From an uncultured Parabacteroides sp. (lineage in GTDB: Bacteria; Bacteroidota; Bacteroidia; Bacteroidales; Tannerellaceae), in the NCBI RefSeq assembly GCF_902493135.1, contig NZ_CABUOD010000043.1:1-41926 (forward strand): DNA of 41,926 nt. The letters are read 5' to 3'. The notes beneath the pieces are model-generated. The model made no database searches and was not told the origin of the DNA. It saw nothing but the letters and a program-made list of their open reading frames with translations. Position numbers and translations under genes: made by a program. Positions 6,780 through 15,075 of this stretch are shown one piece after another. How positions within the stretch are numbered: the first letter of the stretch is position 1; the number at the start of each line of letters is the position of its first letter.

Positions 6780-8132
6780 ATGAAAACACATGTAAACAAT
6801 CCCCTAAATTCAGGTTGTACAGTGATCTTTATTCTACTCTTGTCATGTTTATCCTTCTCTTGTTCCAATGAGGACATACAAGAGAATCTATCAGGAAAAG
6901 AGGCAAAGGAGATCACACTCAAAATGTCCGTAGATGAAGCCAACGCCATCAAGATCAAAAAAACGGGAAGCTTCACCATACCGGAAAGCGAGGCCATCGA
7001 AATGGTGCGTCAGAGATATATGAAAGATGCACTCACTAAATCAGGAAATAACAGTATCATCAAGTCATGCAAAAAAGTCTCTTTACCAACAATGCAAACC
7101 AAAAGTTCAACAGATGAAGTCCCCGGATACTACGTAGTAGAATTTATCACAGAAGGAAAAGAGGGCTTTTCCATGGTTTCCGCAGACCGTCGCATTGAAG
7201 AGGTTTTTGCCTTTTCCGAATATGGCTCCCTTAATGATACGGCTTATAATGAAGGGCTAAAAATGTTTTGTGAAGGATTGCCTTATTACATTAAAGACAA
7301 AATAGAGAGCTTTAACACAGACTCCTTGTATAACGCAGTATCGGAACGTCTTGCTTCTACCAAAAGCGGTTGGATTGATGACGGACCGATCCATTATTTA
7401 TATATGCAACAAGGGTTTCTTCCTGATCCGGATTATGAATATATGGGAGAAGAGACAATAGGTGATGCCGGAACTGAATATGGGACGATACTGACTACCC
7501 AATGGAAGCAGACATCTCCATATAACAACAAACTCCCTTATGTCAGTGCAACACAAAAAGCATATGCCGGATGTACATTAATTGCTCTTGTACAAATAAT
7601 GGGACACTACAAAATCGGTTACAAAAATATTACTACTGCTGATTGGAAACGTTTTACCCAAACATCGCAATGTTATGAAGAAAAGTTGCAAGATTGTATC
7701 AAATCAATATTTGACGAGATTCAAAACAAAGACGTTGACGCCAATGGAACTGGCATCTCTCACAAAAGTGCGAACCAATTCTTAAACAACAATGGATACC
7801 AAACTTCCTATTATAGTTCATACAAGCCTGAACAAATGGTACTTCCTGTAATGGTTTCCGGTTATAACCCGGACAGTGACCACACTTGGATCATTGACTG
7901 CCGTCGTCGAAGTTCCTACAAGACTTATGACAAATATGAAAAAGATGATGGCTACGATATATGGCGCATTTACGTTGAAAAACGAGAAGAATCAGGACCA
8001 CTTTCAGTTCATTGCAATTGGGGATGGGGTGGTTTCTCCGATGGCTGGTACACAAGTGGTAGCTTCTATTCCTATAATACTTTCGATTATAGGAATAATC
8101 TGGAAATGACTAATATTAAACCTAAAAATTAA
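6780..8132 (+). CDS. C10 family (streptopain-like) cysteine peptidase, lipoprotein
   Basis: A predicted secreted cysteine protease of 450 residues. The N-terminus is a lipoprotein signal with lipobox LSFSC (Cys28), so it is probably anchored to a membrane. Residues about 45-190 fit the C10 propeptide (MSVDEANAI, ESEAIEMVRQRYM, PGYYVVEF, GFSMVSADRRIEEVFAFSEYG). The catalytic part contains Cys265 in YAGCTLIALVQIMGHYK, His368 in DSDHTWIIDC, and the family's NWGWGGFSDGWY tryptophan motif. The order and motifs match streptopain (SpeB) and the Bacteroides C10 proteases. The residue before GC is Ala rather than the common Val. A barrel protein gene starts 4 bases after the stop; no separate staphostatin or Spi-like inhibitor gene is adjacent. 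Substrate unknown. Confidence 0.88.
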   Translation: MKTHVNNPLNSGCTVIFILLLSCLSFSCSNEDIQENLSGKEAKEITLKMSVDEANAIKIKKTGSFTIPESEAIEMVRQRYMKDALTKSGNNSIIKSCKKVSLPTMQTKSSTDEVPGYYVVEFITEGKEGFSMVSADRRIEEVFAFSEYGSLNDTAYNEGLKMFCEGLPYYIKDKIESFNTDSLYNAVSERLASTKSGWIDDGPIHYLYMQQGFLPDPDYEYMGEETIGDAGTEYGTILTTQWKQTSPYNNKLPYVSATQKAYAGCTLIALVQIMGHYKIGYKNITTADWKRFTQTSQCYEEKLQDCIKSIFDEIQNKDVDANGTGISHKSANQFLNNNGYQTSYYSSYKPEQMVLPVMVSGYNPDSDHTWIIDCRRRSSYKTYDKYEKDDGYDIWRIYVEKREESGPLSVHCNWGWGGFSDGWYTSGSFYSYNTFDYRNNLEMTNIKPKN

Positions 8133-8136
8133 AAAC

Positions 8137-8733
8137 ATGAAAAAGATCATCTTTACTCTCATCGCTTTTCTTTCCCTAAATGGTGCGATGGCGCAACATC
8201 AATGGTCAGTAGGTCCTCGCCTCGGTATCGGTTTTTCCAACAGAGCCGAAGGTTTTGACTACTGTAACCACTTCGTCGGAGGTATTTTCGGAGAATACAG
8301 GATAAGCAACTTTGCTACCGAACTGGATCTTCTGTTCACCAAACAAGGCATGAAATATCCTTTAGAATCCCACGGTAATGCTTCCCGAAAAGACAAATGC
8401 CTGCTAATCCCCTTGAAGGCCAAGCTATACATGCCCTACCTCCTGAAAGGATTGAACATCTTTGCAGGCCCCCAATTGGAGATATTCCCAAACAGGCATT
8501 CTCCTTATATCCCTACAAGTTCTTTTAGTACAAATTCCTACCGAAAAGCAGGAATCTCCATCGTTATAGGGCTTGGTTATCGTTTCGACTTCGGGCTGGA
8601 TCTGGCGTTCAATTATAACGCAGGAGTAACTTCCAATGTAGACAGGGAAAACATTTCCGACAAGAACCGCGTCTTCCAGCTCACCGCCGGTTACGACCTT
8701 TGCAAGCTGTTTAAGCTATGCGGGAAGAAATAG
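8137..8733 (+). CDS. Small outer-membrane beta-barrel protein
   Basis: A 198-residue protein with a cleavable signal peptide (MKKIIFTLIAFLSLNGAMA, then QHQW). The mature part has alternating hydrophobic strands with aromatic ends (WSVGPRLGIGFSN, FVGGIFGEYRI, ATELDLLFTKQGMKY, CLLIPLKAKLYM, LNIFAGPQLEI, GISIVIGLGYRFDFGLDLAFNYNAGVTS, RVFQLTAGYDL). This is typical of the OMP_b-brl/PorT-like barrel families of Bacteroidetes. It starts 4 bases after the C10 peptidase stop, so the two are likely translated from one mRNA. A joint role at the cell surface is possible but unproven. A strong hairpin terminator follows. Confidence 0.8.
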   Translation: MKKIIFTLIAFLSLNGAMAQHQWSVGPRLGIGFSNRAEGFDYCNHFVGGIFGEYRISNFATELDLLFTKQGMKYPLESHGNASRKDKCLLIPLKAKLYMPYLLKGLNIFAGPQLEIFPNRHSPYIPTSSFSTNSYRKAGISIVIGLGYRFDFGLDLAFNYNAGVTSNVDRENISDKNRVFQLTAGYDLCKLFKLCGKK

Positions 8734-8752
8734 GATTTGCATCTTTATCCAT

Positions 8753-8792
8753 AAAAAAAGCGGAGATCCTGCCATCTCCGCTTTTTCTTTTT
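8753..8792. terminator. Bidirectional rho-independent terminator
   Basis: A 9-bp perfect stem AGCGGAGAT / ATCTCCGCT (8759-8767 with 8774-8782) has a 6-base loop, an A-run on the left and a T-run on the right. It can stop the peptidase/barrel operon and, on the other strand, the decayed gene at 8806-9136. Confidence 0.88.
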
Positions 8793-8805
8793 CAGAACGC
8801 CGGGT

Positions 8806-9136
8806 TTACAATTCGCCGGGACGCTCCTCTTCACCGCCTCCGAAGGAGGAGTGGGCGTGATGTCGCCGGAACCTGTGCTGCCACCCTTTCCGGCTCCGAG
8901 GCGCATAGGTCGTTCGCCTTTTTCAAGGCATCGATCCAGCCGGAAAGGTTCAGTTTTTCCACATCATCCTTATACTTGTCCGACTGCAATTCCTGCAGGA
9001 AGTGGTTCGTCATCCCCGTCTGGTCGTCATACGCACGCGTCTGCCCTCCCTGGAAAGCAGCGACCAACGGGTCCATATGAATGCCGACAGCCTTGATAAC
9101 CGGGTCAAAATGCCCGTCAAACTGCTGACAATCGTG
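8806..9136 (-). pseudogene. Decayed gene fragment resembling the C-terminal part of a DUF6261 protein
   Basis: On the minus strand a frame runs without a start codon from a stop at 9137-9139. It encodes HFDPVIKAVGIHMDPLVAAF, then YDDQTGMTNHFLQELQ, then YKDDVEKLNLSGWIDALKKANDL. This resembles the C-terminal half of DUF6261 proteins, which are abundant in Parabacteroides and Bacteroides (recognition from memory). After KKANDL the frame degenerates into a basic tail and stops. A different frame ends with GGGEEERPGEL and a stop at 8806-8808, which looks like the original acidic, glycine-rich C-terminus. This suggests at least one frameshift plus loss of the N-terminal half. A 5'-truncated but expressed small protein starting at 9076 cannot be excluded. 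Confidence 0.6.
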
Positions 9137-9202
9137 TTATCTAAATTCAAAAACTTAACAAACTATTGATCGTAATATAAAGGGAATATATAGTTTTTGA
9201 AT

Positions 9203-9210
9203 TATATTTG
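9203..9210 (+). promoter_or_regulatory. Histidine kinase promoter -7 box (TATATTTG)
   Basis: Matches TAnnTTTG, 20 bases before the ATG at 9231. No clear TTTG lies at the right distance upstream. Confidence 0.55.
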
Positions 9211-9230
9211 CAAATCAATAAACTATACAG

Positions 9231-11234
9231 ATGAAGCCTTTTTTAAAATATTCGATCTACTTACTTCTAATACTTTCAGTACCTTTTATCACCGGATGCA
9301 AAAACATTTCCGATGATAAAAAGAAGGTCGCCCTGATCCATTCCTACGAAAAGGGGAAGGATACCTATCCGCTATTTAACGAAATACTCGAAAAAACGTT
9401 CCAAAAACAAAAGATAGACGCGGACATTTATCCTTTCTATTTGGATTCTCAGGTAGATCAAAATCAAAAAATGAATGAACGGATGTACCAGTTTCTCGAC
9501 TCGATCAAAAAAATAAAGCCGGACATCCTTCTGGTCAACGACAACGATGCGCTCGATTACCTCCTGTCTTGCGGACATCCTCTTGCGAAACAGCTGCCCG
9601 TCGTTTTCGCGGGCATAAGTTACCCGGACTGGGAACGGTTAAAAGATTTTCCCAACATAACAGGATGGCAAGACAAACACGATTTCATTAAAAACATCGA
9701 ATTTATGCACGACCTTTTCGGCCAGTTAAAAATCAAGGTCGATTGCGTCGACACTCCAATGGGCGAAAAAACATTGCACGATCTTTTGGCACAAATCAAG
9801 ACGGCCCCCCACATCGAGTTGATCCGCTGGAATACATATCTCATGAGCCATCCGGAATTAGTCGACGAACAAACCTTCAACTACATGAAAAGACTTCGGG
9901 AAATTACTGCAGACGGAGCCAATTCGTCTGACGATGCCGATCCCGAATCGATCGGGTATGTCTTTACAATCCCGTACCGCAATTTGCCCAGCGCACACAT
10001 ATTAAGCGCTTTCATCCGTGGAACAGGTTTTGCCTATTTGGAAATCAATCGAGATTACCTTTCCGACGCGATGTGCCAACAAGTCGATTATCCGGCCCTC
10101 ACCGCTTACAACGAGTCTGTCCAATATGAATTTTTCCCGAAAAACAACCGATATATCGGAGGATATCTCACTTCCGTAGAAATACAGGCAAAGGAACAAG
10201 CAGAAACGGCTTCCCTCATTTTGCGAGGGACTCCAGCCAGGCAAATACCCTTCAAAGAACATAGCAAAGAATACATTATGGTATGGCATGCCATAAAGGC
10301 GGCTAACTTCCCGTTGGAGAAAATACCTCCTTACGTCCGTCTCGTGAATGTACCGTTCTATGAACTATACAAACAGCCTCTTACCATCTCCACAAGTATT
10401 ATATTCATTCTTATTTGCACCATCACCCTCTATCTATGGCGCATGTGGTTGAAAGAACAGGCACACAAGGAGACCGCACAAGCCCAGTTGTTCGTTAAAA
10501 ACCAAGAATTGGAGGCGGCTTTATTGAGAGCTTTGGAATCCGACCGTTTGAAATCTGCGTTTCTGGCCAATATGAGCCATGAGATCCGCACCCCGCTGAA
10601 TGCGATCGTAGGATTTTCAAACATTCTGAATTCCGACATAGAGATTGATCAAGAAGAAAAAGAACGTTTCATCGAACTGGTCAACATCAACAGCGACCTG
10701 TTGCTCAACCTGATCAACGACATACTGGATCTGTCCCGTATCGAATCAGGACGAATGACTTTCGTATTTACAGAGTTCCCATTGAAAGAATTAATGATGG
10801 AAATCTATCAGACTTACCATATCTTGATGCCGGAAAATGTAAAACTGCTCACCGAACTGCCGGAAAAAGACATATTGCTGTCCACAGATAAGCACCGGCT
10901 TATGCAGGTAATCAATAACTTTATCAACAATGCCATCAAATTCACCAAAAACGGATACATCAAAGTCGGATTCAAGCCTATGGAACAGGAGCAAATCTGC
11001 ATCTTTGTGGAAGATACCGGCATAGGAATCCCTAAAGAGAAGCAGGAGACCATCTTTAACCGCTTCTCCAAGTTGGACGAGTACGCGAAAGGCACCGGGT
11101 TAGGGTTGTCTATTTGCAAAGTAATCGCCGAATATTTCGGCGGACATATAGAAGTCCAGTCCGAAGTGGGAAAAGGCAGCCGTTTCTCCATTGTTATCCC
11201 TCAACAATGCCCGAAAGCTGGCGAAAGCAAATAA
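9231..11234 (+). CDS. Sensor histidine kinase with ABC-substrate-binding-like periplasmic domain
   Basis: A 667-residue membrane sensor kinase. The N-terminus is a hydrophobic signal ending in a lipobox-like FITGC (Cys23). Residues about 30-380 form a periplasmic domain (KKVALIHSYEKGKDTYPLF, DILLVNDNDALDYLL, LPVVFAGISYPDW, RNLPSAHILSAF). It resembles the ABC_sub_bind type of periplasmic binding protein. One membrane segment (about 385-406) and a short coiled coil follow. Then come the HisKA domain with His450 in SHEIRTPLNAIVGFSNIL and the HATPase domain (NNFINNAIKFT, EDTGIGIP, GTGLGLSICKVIAEYFGGHI). No receiver or output domain is fused and no response regulator gene is nearby, so its partner lies elsewhere. 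Ligand unknown; the domain may bind a small molecule or peptide. Confidence 0.85.
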   Translation: MKPFLKYSIYLLLILSVPFITGCKNISDDKKKVALIHSYEKGKDTYPLFNEILEKTFQKQKIDADIYPFYLDSQVDQNQKMNERMYQFLDSIKKIKPDILLVNDNDALDYLLSCGHPLAKQLPVVFAGISYPDWERLKDFPNITGWQDKHDFIKNIEFMHDLFGQLKIKVDCVDTPMGEKTLHDLLAQIKTAPHIELIRWNTYLMSHPELVDEQTFNYMKRLREITADGANSSDDADPESIGYVFTIPYRNLPSAHILSAFIRGTGFAYLEINRDYLSDAMCQQVDYPALTAYNESVQYEFFPKNNRYIGGYLTSVEIQAKEQAETASLILRGTPARQIPFKEHSKEYIMVWHAIKAANFPLEKIPPYVRLVNVPFYELYKQPLTISTSIIFILICTITLYLWRMWLKEQAHKETAQAQLFVKNQELEAALLRALESDRLKSAFLANMSHEIRTPLNAIVGFSNILNSDIEIDQEEKERFIELVNINSDLLLNLINDILDLSRIESGRMTFVFTEFPLKELMMEIYQTYHILMPENVKLLTELPEKDILLSTDKHRLMQVINNFINNAIKFTKNGYIKVGFKPMEQEQICIFVEDTGIGIPKEKQETIFNRFSKLDEYAKGTGLGLSICKVIAEYFGGHIEVQSEVGKGSRFSIVIPQQCPKAGESK

Positions 11235-11241
11235 ATCTCCG

Positions 11242-11249
11242 TACCTTTG
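11242..11249 (+). promoter_or_regulatory. Glycosyltransferase promoter -7 box (TACCTTTG)
   Basis: Matches TAnnTTTG. It lies just after the kinase stop codon and 23 bases before the ATG at 11273, which supports that start over the in-frame ATG at 11114 inside the kinase gene. Confidence 0.6.
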
Positions 11250-11272
11250 CACATTCGAAAATAAAAAAATCG

Positions 11273-12451
11273 ATGAGCGAAAACGTATTGGTATTCTCAA
11301 ACATTGAAATGTGTCTTGCCGGAATGACCGGAGGACTGTTTCTCATTCAATTGCTTTACTATTTGGTCACATATGCACGTCCGCTACGCGCGGCAAAGAC
11401 GGTCGAAAGCACGGGACGGGTTACGGCAAACCGGGAATCGGAACCTGTCTCCGTCATTATCTATGCACACGGGGACCCAGAGGATTTGCGGCAGAACCTG
11501 CCGGCTTTTCTGAACCAGGATTATCCGGACTATGAAGTGATCGTCGTCAACGACGGCTCCGATGCCGACAGCGAGGATGTCCTCAAACTATTCTCAAACG
11601 AATACAAGAATCTCTACTACACATACGTGCCTGTAGACACTCAATACCTGAGCCATAAGAAACTCGCCCTCACAATGGGAATCAAGGCAGCCCGTCATGA
11701 TACCCTCCTTTTCACCGAAGCAGACTGCCGCCCGCTCGGTCCGAAATGGATCGAGGCGATGGCCGATTCATACCACCCCGAAACGGATATCATTTTAGGC
11801 TTTTGCGCCTACCGCCATACAAAAGGGTTCCTGAACAAACTCATTGCTTATGATAACCTGACGAATGGTTTGCAAATGATATCTTCCGCCCTCTCCCACC
11901 ATCCTTTCACGGGAAACGGCCGGAATCTTTCCTATCGCAAGAAACTGTTCTTCGCCCACAAAGGTTACTCCAAATCACTCAACCTTCACGCCGGGGCGGA
12001 CAACCTGTTCATCAACGAAGTATCGGATTCCACCAATACGCTGGTGCAATTTTCACCCAATTCCATCATTGAGATGAACCGAATAGAAGACATCGGAGCC
12101 TGGAGAGAGATGAAAGCCTCACGCGCCGTTACCGAGCATTTTTACAAAGGACACTCTTTGGCTTTTTACCGGATGGAGACCCTCAGTTATCTGCTCTTCG
12201 CGATTGCGACGATTGCCGCCATCATTGCCGGGCTTTCGGGTAACTGGCTGCTCTCGATATCAGCCGGATTGCTTTTGCTACTTCGCCTCACGATCAAAGC
12301 GTTCGTCTATAAAAAATCAGCGCTGCTCCTGCAACAAAAACCGTTGACCGCCTGGCTCCCCCTGCTGGAAATCGCCCAACCGGCCTATGACATATATGTC
12401 CGCATTTACAGGATGTTCAACGGGAAAAAAGATTTTACGAATAATGCTTGA
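11273..12451 (+). CDS. Membrane-bound family 2 glycosyltransferase
   Basis: A 392-residue GT-A type glycosyltransferase. An N-terminal membrane segment (about 13-32) is followed by the catalytic domain: SVIIYAHGDPEDLRQNLPAF, YEVIVVNDGSDADS (nucleotide-sugar Asp), FTEADCRP (the metal-binding ExD-like motif) and AGADNLFINEV. Two to three hydrophobic segments fill about residues 295-360 (YLLFAIATIAAIIAGL, LLSISAGLLLLLRL). The donor and acceptor are unknown; a cell-surface polysaccharide or glycolipid is likely. The frame extends back into the histidine kinase gene, but the -7 box at 11242 and the AT-rich leader favour the ATG at 11273. It is convergent with the permease gene at 12480; no strong hairpin separates them. 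Confidence 0.88.
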   Translation: MSENVLVFSNIEMCLAGMTGGLFLIQLLYYLVTYARPLRAAKTVESTGRVTANRESEPVSVIIYAHGDPEDLRQNLPAFLNQDYPDYEVIVVNDGSDADSEDVLKLFSNEYKNLYYTYVPVDTQYLSHKKLALTMGIKAARHDTLLFTEADCRPLGPKWIEAMADSYHPETDIILGFCAYRHTKGFLNKLIAYDNLTNGLQMISSALSHHPFTGNGRNLSYRKKLFFAHKGYSKSLNLHAGADNLFINEVSDSTNTLVQFSPNSIIEMNRIEDIGAWREMKASRAVTEHFYKGHSLAFYRMETLSYLLFAIATIAAIIAGLSGNWLLSISAGLLLLLRLTIKAFVYKKSALLLQQKPLTAWLPLLEIAQPAYDIYVRIYRMFNGKKDFTNNA

Positions 12452-12479
12452 TCGGGCACATTAACCAATTGGCACATGA

Positions 12480-13724
12480 TTACTCGAACCGGATGCTTTT
12501 TGCCGGATGGATTTTGGTGATCAGGTAGGAAGGTCCGAGCATCATTAACATGGCGGCAGCCAATGTACCGATGTTCAGTAAAACGATAGAAAAGACGGTG
12601 AGGTCGATAGGAACCGCATCTAAGTAATAAACAGACGGATCGAGCTTTACGACACGGAAACAAGATTGGACGAGACAAAGTACGATTCCGATCACATTGC
12701 CCCAAATCATCCCTTTGCCAATCAGGAAAAAGGAGATATAAAGGAATATTTTACGGATACTGGCATTATTTTCACCCAGAGCTTTCAATATGCCGATCAT
12801 GTTCGTTCGTTCCAGGATAATGATCAACAGCCCCGAAATCATGGTGAAGCCGGCGACGGCAAGGATCAGTACCAAGATCACCACCACGTTGATATCCTGC
12901 ACTTCCAACCAGTCGAATATCATCGGATTCAGTTCTTTGATGGAACGTGTATAATAAGTGTTGCCATTCCGGTCCTGCTTTTCTGCAATATCGAAATACA
13001 AATCTTCGGCAATCCGGTCCAGCCGGTCATAATCACTCACCTGCAATTCCAAGCCACTCACCTCGTCAGGCGCCCAACCGTTCAGGCGGCGTATCTGGCG
13101 GATATCGGCTATCACAAACAGCTTGTCATAATCGACAAAGCCTGTCTCATAAATACCCGTTATACGGAATTTACGGGCACGTACTTCATCCTGCACAAAA
13201 TAAGTCAAAAAGGAATCCCCCACTTTCAGTCCCAACAAATTTGCTAGATAGCTTGAGATCAACACATCCGTAGACGCCTTATCGGCAGGAAGGGTAAACA
13301 GTTCGCCCTCTTTCAGATTATTGCGGAAGAAAGTCCAGTCGTAGTCTTCATCCACGCCTTTCAGGACAATCCCCTGAAAATCGGTATCTGTTTTCAGGAT
13401 TCCCGGCTTCGTGGCAAAAGCCTCCACGTGCGTAATGCCCGGAAAAGCCTTCAGGTGATCCAGCAGCGTGTCGCTTACCGCAATCGGAGTCGATTCGTAG
13501 GAAGCATTATTATCGAAGTTCGTGATCTGGATATGGGAGCCGAAACCGATCACCTTGTTCCGGATCTCCTTCTTAAAACCTATGACTATAGCCACCGAAA
13601 GAATCATGACAGCCAGTCCTAAGGCTATTCCGACCATAGCAATACGAACAACGGGAGGAGTAGCCTGACGGTCCCCCTCTTTGCTGAAATAGATGCGTTT
13701 TGCTATAAAGTACTCTACGCTCAA
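12480..13724 (-). CDS. ABC transporter permease, LolC/LolE (FtsX/MacB) family
   Basis: A 414-residue inner-membrane permease. A transmembrane helix at about 28-50 (RIAMVGIALGLAVMILSVAIVIGF) is followed by a large periplasmic MacB_PCD-type domain (GSHIQITNFDNNASYES, KAFPGITHVEAFATKPGIL). Three C-terminal helices make up the FtsX domain (VVVILVLILAVAGFTMISGL, IFLYISFFLIGKGMIWGNVIG, VFSIVLLNIGTLAAAMLMML). MSVEYFIAKRIYFSKEG is the usual start of Bacteroidetes LolC/E-like proteins, which extract lipoproteins from the inner membrane in Proteobacteria. No ATPase gene is adjacent; the FtsE-like ATPase at 3176 is a candidate partner only by family. It starts 17 bases after the aminotransferase stop codon, so the two form an operon. 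Confidence 0.85.
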   Translation of the reverse strand: MSVEYFIAKRIYFSKEGDRQATPPVVRIAMVGIALGLAVMILSVAIVIGFKKEIRNKVIGFGSHIQITNFDNNASYESTPIAVSDTLLDHLKAFPGITHVEAFATKPGILKTDTDFQGIVLKGVDEDYDWTFFRNNLKEGELFTLPADKASTDVLISSYLANLLGLKVGDSFLTYFVQDEVRARKFRITGIYETGFVDYDKLFVIADIRQIRRLNGWAPDEVSGLELQVSDYDRLDRIAEDLYFDIAEKQDRNGNTYYTRSIKELNPMIFDWLEVQDINVVVILVLILAVAGFTMISGLLIIILERTNMIGILKALGENNASIRKIFLYISFFLIGKGMIWGNVIGIVLCLVQSCFRVVKLDPSVYYLDAVPIDLTVFSIVLLNIGTLAAAMLMMLGPSYLITKIHPAKSIRFE

Positions 13725-13741
13725 AACAATTTACAATTCAT

Positions 13742-14941
13742 TTACACTGTTTTTCCCGGATAGGTCTCCAGTGCCTTCCGAAGCACCACGAGCGCTTTCG
13801 CCAGGTCTTCTTTTTTCAAGACGTAAGCCATACGGACTTCATTCTTCCCCAATCCCGGAGTCGTATAGAAACCGGAAGCCGGAGCCATCATGACCGTCTG
13901 CCCTTCATATTCGAAATCGCTCAGGCACCAGGCACAAAACTTTTCGGCATCATCTACCGGCAACTTGGCTACCGTATAGAAAGCCCCCATCGGAATCGGA
14001 GAATATACGCCAGGAATACGATTCAAGCCGTCGATCAAACATTTACGCCGTTCGACATATTCATCATACGTCTCACGGGCATATTCTTCGGAAGCATCCA
14101 AAGAAGCCTCGGCAGCAATCTGGCCGATCAAAGGCGGACTCAGACGGGCCTGGCAAAACTTCATAACGGCATTGCGGACTTCGGCATTCTTCGTGATCAA
14201 GGCGCCGATACGGATACCGCATTCCGAATAACGCTTGGAAACCGAGTCGATCAGCACTACATTCTGCTCGATCCCTTCCAGATGGCAGGCCGAGATATAG
14301 GGCGAACCGGTGTAAATGAACTCACGGTACACCTCATCCGAGAAAAGATAAAGATCATATTTCTTCACGATATCCCGTATCTGGTTCATTTCACGACGGG
14401 AATATAAATACCCGGTCGGATTATTGGGATTACAGATCAGGATCGCTTTGGTACGCTCGTTGATCAGCTCTTCGAACTTCTCCACTTTAGGAAGGGAGAA
14501 ACCTTCCTCGATCGTCGTCGTCACCGTACGGATCACCGCCCCTGCCGAAATGGCAAAGGCCATGTAGTTGGCATAGGCCGGTTCGGGCACGATAATTTCA
14601 TCACCCGGATTCAAGCAACTGAGGAAAGCAAACAATACGGCTTCCGAGCCACCTGTCGTAATGATGATGTCATCTGCCGTCAGATTTATATCATACTTCT
14701 TATAGTATCCCACTAACTTTTCACGATAACTGCGATATCCCTGGCTGGGACTGTATTCCAACACCGACCGATCGATCGTCCGGATCGCATCCAATGCCGC
14801 TTGCGGGGTAGGCAGGTCAGGCTGACCGATATTCAAGTGATAGACATGAACACCTCTCTGTTTGGCAGCATCAGCCAACGGGGCAAGTTTCCGAATGGGG
14901 GAAGCCGGCATATCGGCTCCTCGTTGTGAAATATTAGGCAT
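13742..14941 (-). CDS. Class I/II pyridoxal-phosphate aminotransferase
   Basis: A 399-residue fold-type I aminotransferase of the aspartate-aminotransferase I-gamma type. Visible motifs are HLNIGQPDLPTPQAALDAI near the N-terminus, TTGGSEAVLFAF (PLP-phosphate contact), NPNNPTGYLYSR (the Asn that contacts PLP), SDEVYREFIY, and the Schiff-base Lys236 in IDSVSKRYSECGIRIGAL. FYTTPGLGKNEVRMAYVL near the C-terminus supplies the substrate-carboxylate Arg. Likely substrates are aspartate, alanine or aromatic amino acids; the sequence does not decide. It is first in a two-gene operon with the permease and has its own -7 box at 14972-14979. Confidence 0.88.
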   Translation of the reverse strand: MPNISQRGADMPASPIRKLAPLADAAKQRGVHVYHLNIGQPDLPTPQAALDAIRTIDRSVLEYSPSQGYRSYREKLVGYYKKYDINLTADDIIITTGGSEAVLFAFLSCLNPGDEIIVPEPAYANYMAFAISAGAVIRTVTTTIEEGFSLPKVEKFEELINERTKAILICNPNNPTGYLYSRREMNQIRDIVKKYDLYLFSDEVYREFIYTGSPYISACHLEGIEQNVVLIDSVSKRYSECGIRIGALITKNAEVRNAVMKFCQARLSPPLIGQIAAEASLDASEEYARETYDEYVERRKCLIDGLNRIPGVYSPIPMGAFYTVAKLPVDDAEKFCAWCLSDFEYEGQTVMMAPASGFYTTPGLGKNEVRMAYVLKKEDLAKALVVLRKALETYPGKTV

Positions 14942-14971
14942 TACTTTTTACTGTTATTTTTATAGGTGTGG

Positions 14972-14979
14972 CAAAGATA
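14972..14979 (-). promoter_or_regulatory. Aminotransferase promoter -7 box (TATCTTTG, minus strand)
   Basis: The complement CAAAGATA on the plus strand gives TATCTTTG reading toward the aminotransferase, 30 bases before its ATG. Confidence 0.6.
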
Positions 14980-14985
14980 GGAAAT

Positions 14986-15073
14986 AATTGAGAATTGAAA
15001 ATTGAAAATTGAAAATTAGTTTCACTTTGTCGCCTTTACGGCAGTTTTCATTTTCAATTCTCAATTTTCAATT
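14986..15073. repeat. AT-rich inverted repeat built of ATTGAAA units
   Basis: The left arm (14986-15018) contains ATTGAAA repeated with a 7-base period. The right arm (15045-15073) carries the complementary TTTTCAATT copies. They enclose a 26-base mixed loop. The long imperfect hairpin lies between two minus-strand genes and may end transcription of the YitT gene. It has no coding potential. Confidence 0.75.
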
Positions 15074-15075
15074 AC

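Noticed and set aside
8831..9076. Intact 81-residue gene
   Set aside because: It is open upstream of its first ATG with protein-like sequence and ends in a degenerate basic tail, so a decayed larger gene explains it better.
11114..11272. Longer glycosyltransferase starting inside the kinase gene
   Set aside because: The extra residues are a frame-shifted reading of conserved kinase coding sequence, and a promoter box lies at 11242-11249.
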